DNA from: Planctomycetaceae bacterium UBA6172
GTDB taxonomy: Bacteria; Planctomycetota; Planctomycetia; Pirellulales; Pirellulaceae
Assembly (NCBI GenBank): GCA_002422955.1
Contig: DITY01000085.1
Location: 1-7,964, forward strand
Length of the DNA stretch: 7,964 nt
Reading direction: 5' to 3'
The position numbers and the translations under genes were made by a program. Below are positions 6,140 through 7,964 of the stretch, in pieces. The stretch's first letter is position 1; the number at the start of each line of letters is the position of its first letter. Under the pieces are notes generated by a model, which was not told the origin of the DNA, made no database searches, and was given only the letters and a program-made list of their open reading frames with translations.

Positions 6140-7120
6140 TCAGCGTAGGGCATCGATGGTCGGTTCCGACCAAGTGGACTCGGTTGACACCCGGCGGGCC
6201 CAACGTTTGCGAGAGAGCGGCAGGGAATAGAGGGTCAGCCATGCGGAACCCAGCAGGATGCATCCGGCGCCGAGGAAAAGCTCGAACGCGTGCGGTTCGG
6301 CAGCATTCAACACCAGGCTGGATACACCCAACGCCACGGGAATCTCCAATAAGCGGAAGGTCGATCCGGTCACCGCGTCGATCCTCTGGGCAGCGACGAC
6401 AAAGGCCAACTGAGCCAGGCAGCCGACCACCGAAGCGATCACGATCAGGATCAGCAATTGAGCATTTCCCGCGAGTGTCATGATCGTGGTCCACGCATTG
6501 CCTTTGACCAACATCATGGCCAGGGCGAACAAGGCCGAACAGGACGAACTGTGGGCGATGGTCTGCCAAGCGGAAAAGTTTTTGGTGCTTTGGGCCGCGA
6601 TCAGGGCGCAACTCGAGAGAAACGCACCCAGGAAGCCGAACAGCATGCCGAGTTCCGACCCCGCCGTCGGCGGCCAACTGGGCAACAGGACGCCGATCAG
6701 GCACAAGGCGATCGCAGCGATGGAAGCGGAGCGGATGCGAGTGCCGAGGAAGAACCAGCTGAGCATCGCCGTCCATACCGGATGCGTATGCATGATCCCG
6801 GTCGACGTGGCCAGCGGGAGCGATGCGATACTGAAGTACGTCGCTTGCGCGGCCATAACGCTGAACAGGGATCGTCGGGCGAGTCGCCCATGCGAATCCC
6901 GAACCCATCGGATGCCAAGGATTCGCATCATGGCACATGCCATGCCGGCTCCGATCGTCATCCGCAGGAAGATTAGGGCTTGGACATCAACCAGCTGGCA
7001 AATCCGGATCGTCATCGCACTGACCGCGACGCCCCCGAACACGTTCAAGGCCAGGCAAACCAAGACCAATGGGCTCCACGAATGATCGTTTTTTTTCGAC
7101 ATCAGCCGCCCGTTTGTCAT
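6140..7120 (-). CDS. EamA/DMT-superfamily transporter
   Basis: A 326-residue integral membrane protein with about ten hydrophobic segments, the usual length and topology of the EamA (DUF6, drug/metabolite transporter) family, which consists of two 5-TM repeats. The first repeat ends in YFSIASLPLATSTG and PVWTAMLSWFFLGTR (residues about 95-128), the second in AQRIDAVTGSTFRLLEIPVA (about 244-263) followed by two more helices; both are typical family positions. EamA proteins export small metabolites or amino acids, or take up solutes, and the substrate cannot be told from sequence. The ATG at 7120 is chosen because it overlaps the upstream sensor gene's TGA as ATGA; an in-frame ATG at 7141 would add 7 residues and overlap more. 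Translational coupling suggests a link with the sensor protein. The cytoplasmic tail after about residue 302 is basic, then Ser/Thr-rich (RRVSTESTWSEPT). Confidence 0.9.
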   Translation of the reverse strand: MTNGRLMSKKNDHSWSPLVLVCLALNVFGGVAVSAMTIRICQLVDVQALIFLRMTIGAGMACAMMRILGIRWVRDSHGRLARRSLFSVMAAQATYFSIASLPLATSTGIMHTHPVWTAMLSWFFLGTRIRSASIAAIALCLIGVLLPSWPPTAGSELGMLFGFLGAFLSSCALIAAQSTKNFSAWQTIAHSSSCSALFALAMMLVKGNAWTTIMTLAGNAQLLILIVIASVVGCLAQLAFVVAAQRIDAVTGSTFRLLEIPVALGVSSLVLNAAEPHAFELFLGAGCILLGSAWLTLYSLPLSRKRWARRVSTESTWSEPTIDALR

Positions 7121-7964
7121 GGCTGCATGAGCACGACCCATCCGACTTGGTTGTGGTCCGGTTGGTTGGCCAGGATGACCGGAGCGACCGCAACGTGAAC
7201 CTTCGTCTCAGTGATCGGATCGACGATTTCCACGAGCGGATCATCGACGAAGTTTGCGAGGGATTCGAATCGACGCGGGCGTTCGGCGAGGAAGGTACGA
7301 ATTCGGGCTAGATCCTCAGCCGATAACGTGTACCAGGATTGTTGCTTCGACCGGTTCGCATCCAGTTTTCCGTGACGCAGCACGACCCCTTCCAATCGTT
7401 GGCCATTGATGACGTTCGGGCGAAGGTCCACCAGGGTGGCACCTGGCAGCAGATCCATTCGATTCAAATGCACGGTGGAAGCGAAGATCCCGATGACCTG
7501 GGATTCTGGGCTGTGGTCCGCTTCCTCATGAATCGGGGTGGAGAACGAAACGGAAGGGATGGCGGTATTCGTACTTACGAAAACCGATGAGACATGCACA
7601 TCGTATCGGTGCGGCTGGGCCAGCGCAGCTTCAGCGGAAGCCGGATCGAGGTCTTGCCCGAGGGCATGGAAATAATCTCGGTAGCGAAAGCTCTTTCCCA
7701 GGGAGGCGGATCCGCCATCGGCATCGCGGGTGGCCACGCGTCCCAACTGCGTGCCATCAACGCCTTGAATGTTCCAAGTGCTCGTAGGCAAGTTATCCGC
7801 CGCGCGCGCCAGAAAACGATCCTTCAGCCATTCCTTGATTTGCGACATCGGCTCCGAGTTGCCGGGATCGGAATTCCACGCCGCCACCCATTTCCTCAGG
7901 TTCGATGAACGTGCCTCTTCGCGCAACATCGCCCCACGCAGTTCGATCTCCGCGGCGATCGATC
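7117..7964 (-). CDS. C-terminal part of a membrane sensor protein with a Cache-like domain, probably a Ser/Thr protein kinase
   Basis: The frame is open from the right edge to a TGA at 7117-7119, giving 281 complete codons. An internal ATG at 7929 is not a likely start, because coding-like helical sequence continues through it to the edge. The visible part is soluble. It begins with a charged helical region, then a fold resembling a double Cache (PDC) sensor: WNIQGVDGTQLGRVATRD, then FRYRDYFHALGQDL (RDYFH at about 7680-7666), SSVFVSTNTAIPSVSFSTPI, VIGIFASTVHLNRM and a C-terminal GWVVLMQP. In planctomycetes this arrangement, with RDYFHG-like and STxxxxxVxFSxPI-like motifs, is typical of periplasmic domains at the C-terminus of membrane-bound Ser/Thr kinases. 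The kinase and membrane helix would lie beyond the window, so that identification is inference. A chemoreceptor or histidine kinase is less likely because nothing follows the Cache domain. The stop overlaps the start of the EamA gene. Confidence 0.75.
   Translation of the reverse strand, partial: SIAAEIELRGAMLREEARSSNLRKWVAAWNSDPGNSEPMSQIKEWLKDRFLARAADNLPTSTWNIQGVDGTQLGRVATRDADGGSASLGKSFRYRDYFHALGQDLDPASAEAALAQPHRYDVHVSSVFVSTNTAIPSVSFSTPIHEEADHSPESQVIGIFASTVHLNRMDLLPGATLVDLRPNVINGQRLEGVVLRHGKLDANRSKQQSWYTLSAEDLARIRTFLAERPRRFESLANFVDDPLVEIVDPITETKVHVAVAPVILANQPDHNQVGWVVLMQP

Noticed and set aside
6001..6483. A plus-strand frame starting in the gap, whose first residues look protein-like
   Set aside because: It starts at GTG inside the loop of the 11-bp inverted repeat, continues antisense through the EamA gene, and shows no domain.
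6093..6938. A 281-codon minus-strand frame inside the EamA gene
   Set aside because: It overlaps the EamA gene in a different frame, lacks hydrophobic periodicity and is rich in Arg, Pro and His. The EamA frame has clear family motifs.

Overview
The window looks like chromosomal DNA from a planctomycete, probably of the Pirellulales. The assignment is inferred from protein style: a periplasmic Cache-type sensor of the sort found at the C-terminus of planctomycete membrane Ser/Thr kinases, an exported protein of the lineage-specific hypothetical kind, moderately high GC, wide gaps between short operons, and starts without clear Shine-Dalgarno sequences. No phage, insertion sequence, CRISPR array, rRNA or tRNA was seen. 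All six supported genes lie on the minus strand, so transcription runs from the right end of the window to the left.

Right block (about 6140-7964): the C-terminal part of a membrane sensor protein, probably a Ser/Thr kinase with a periplasmic Cache domain, enters from beyond the right edge. Its stop overlaps by 4 bases (ATGA) the start of an EamA/DMT-family transporter. A 555-base stretch without a convincing gene follows (5585-6139). It holds a perfect 11-bp inverted repeat, a second hairpin and three direct copies of GGGATAAT (minus strand).

Middle block (3204-5584): a TVP38/TMEM64 (VTT/DedA-like) membrane protein is followed, again with an ATGA overlap, by an FAD-dependent pyridine nucleotide-disulfide oxidoreductase of the type often called mercuric reductase. 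These two families are frequently neighbours or fused, so this is a two-gene functional unit.

Left block (1-2879): after a gap of about 320 bases comes a gene fusing a TrhO-type rhodanese-fold tRNA U34 hydroxylase to an RluA-family pseudouridine synthase, which would join two RNA-modifying enzymes in one chain. Downstream is an exported protein of unknown function that runs off the left edge. It remains open to base 1.

The main points of interest are the TrhO-RluA fusion, the coupled sensor/transporter pair, and the structured gap at 5585-6139. No wholly new system could be demonstrated from sequence alone.
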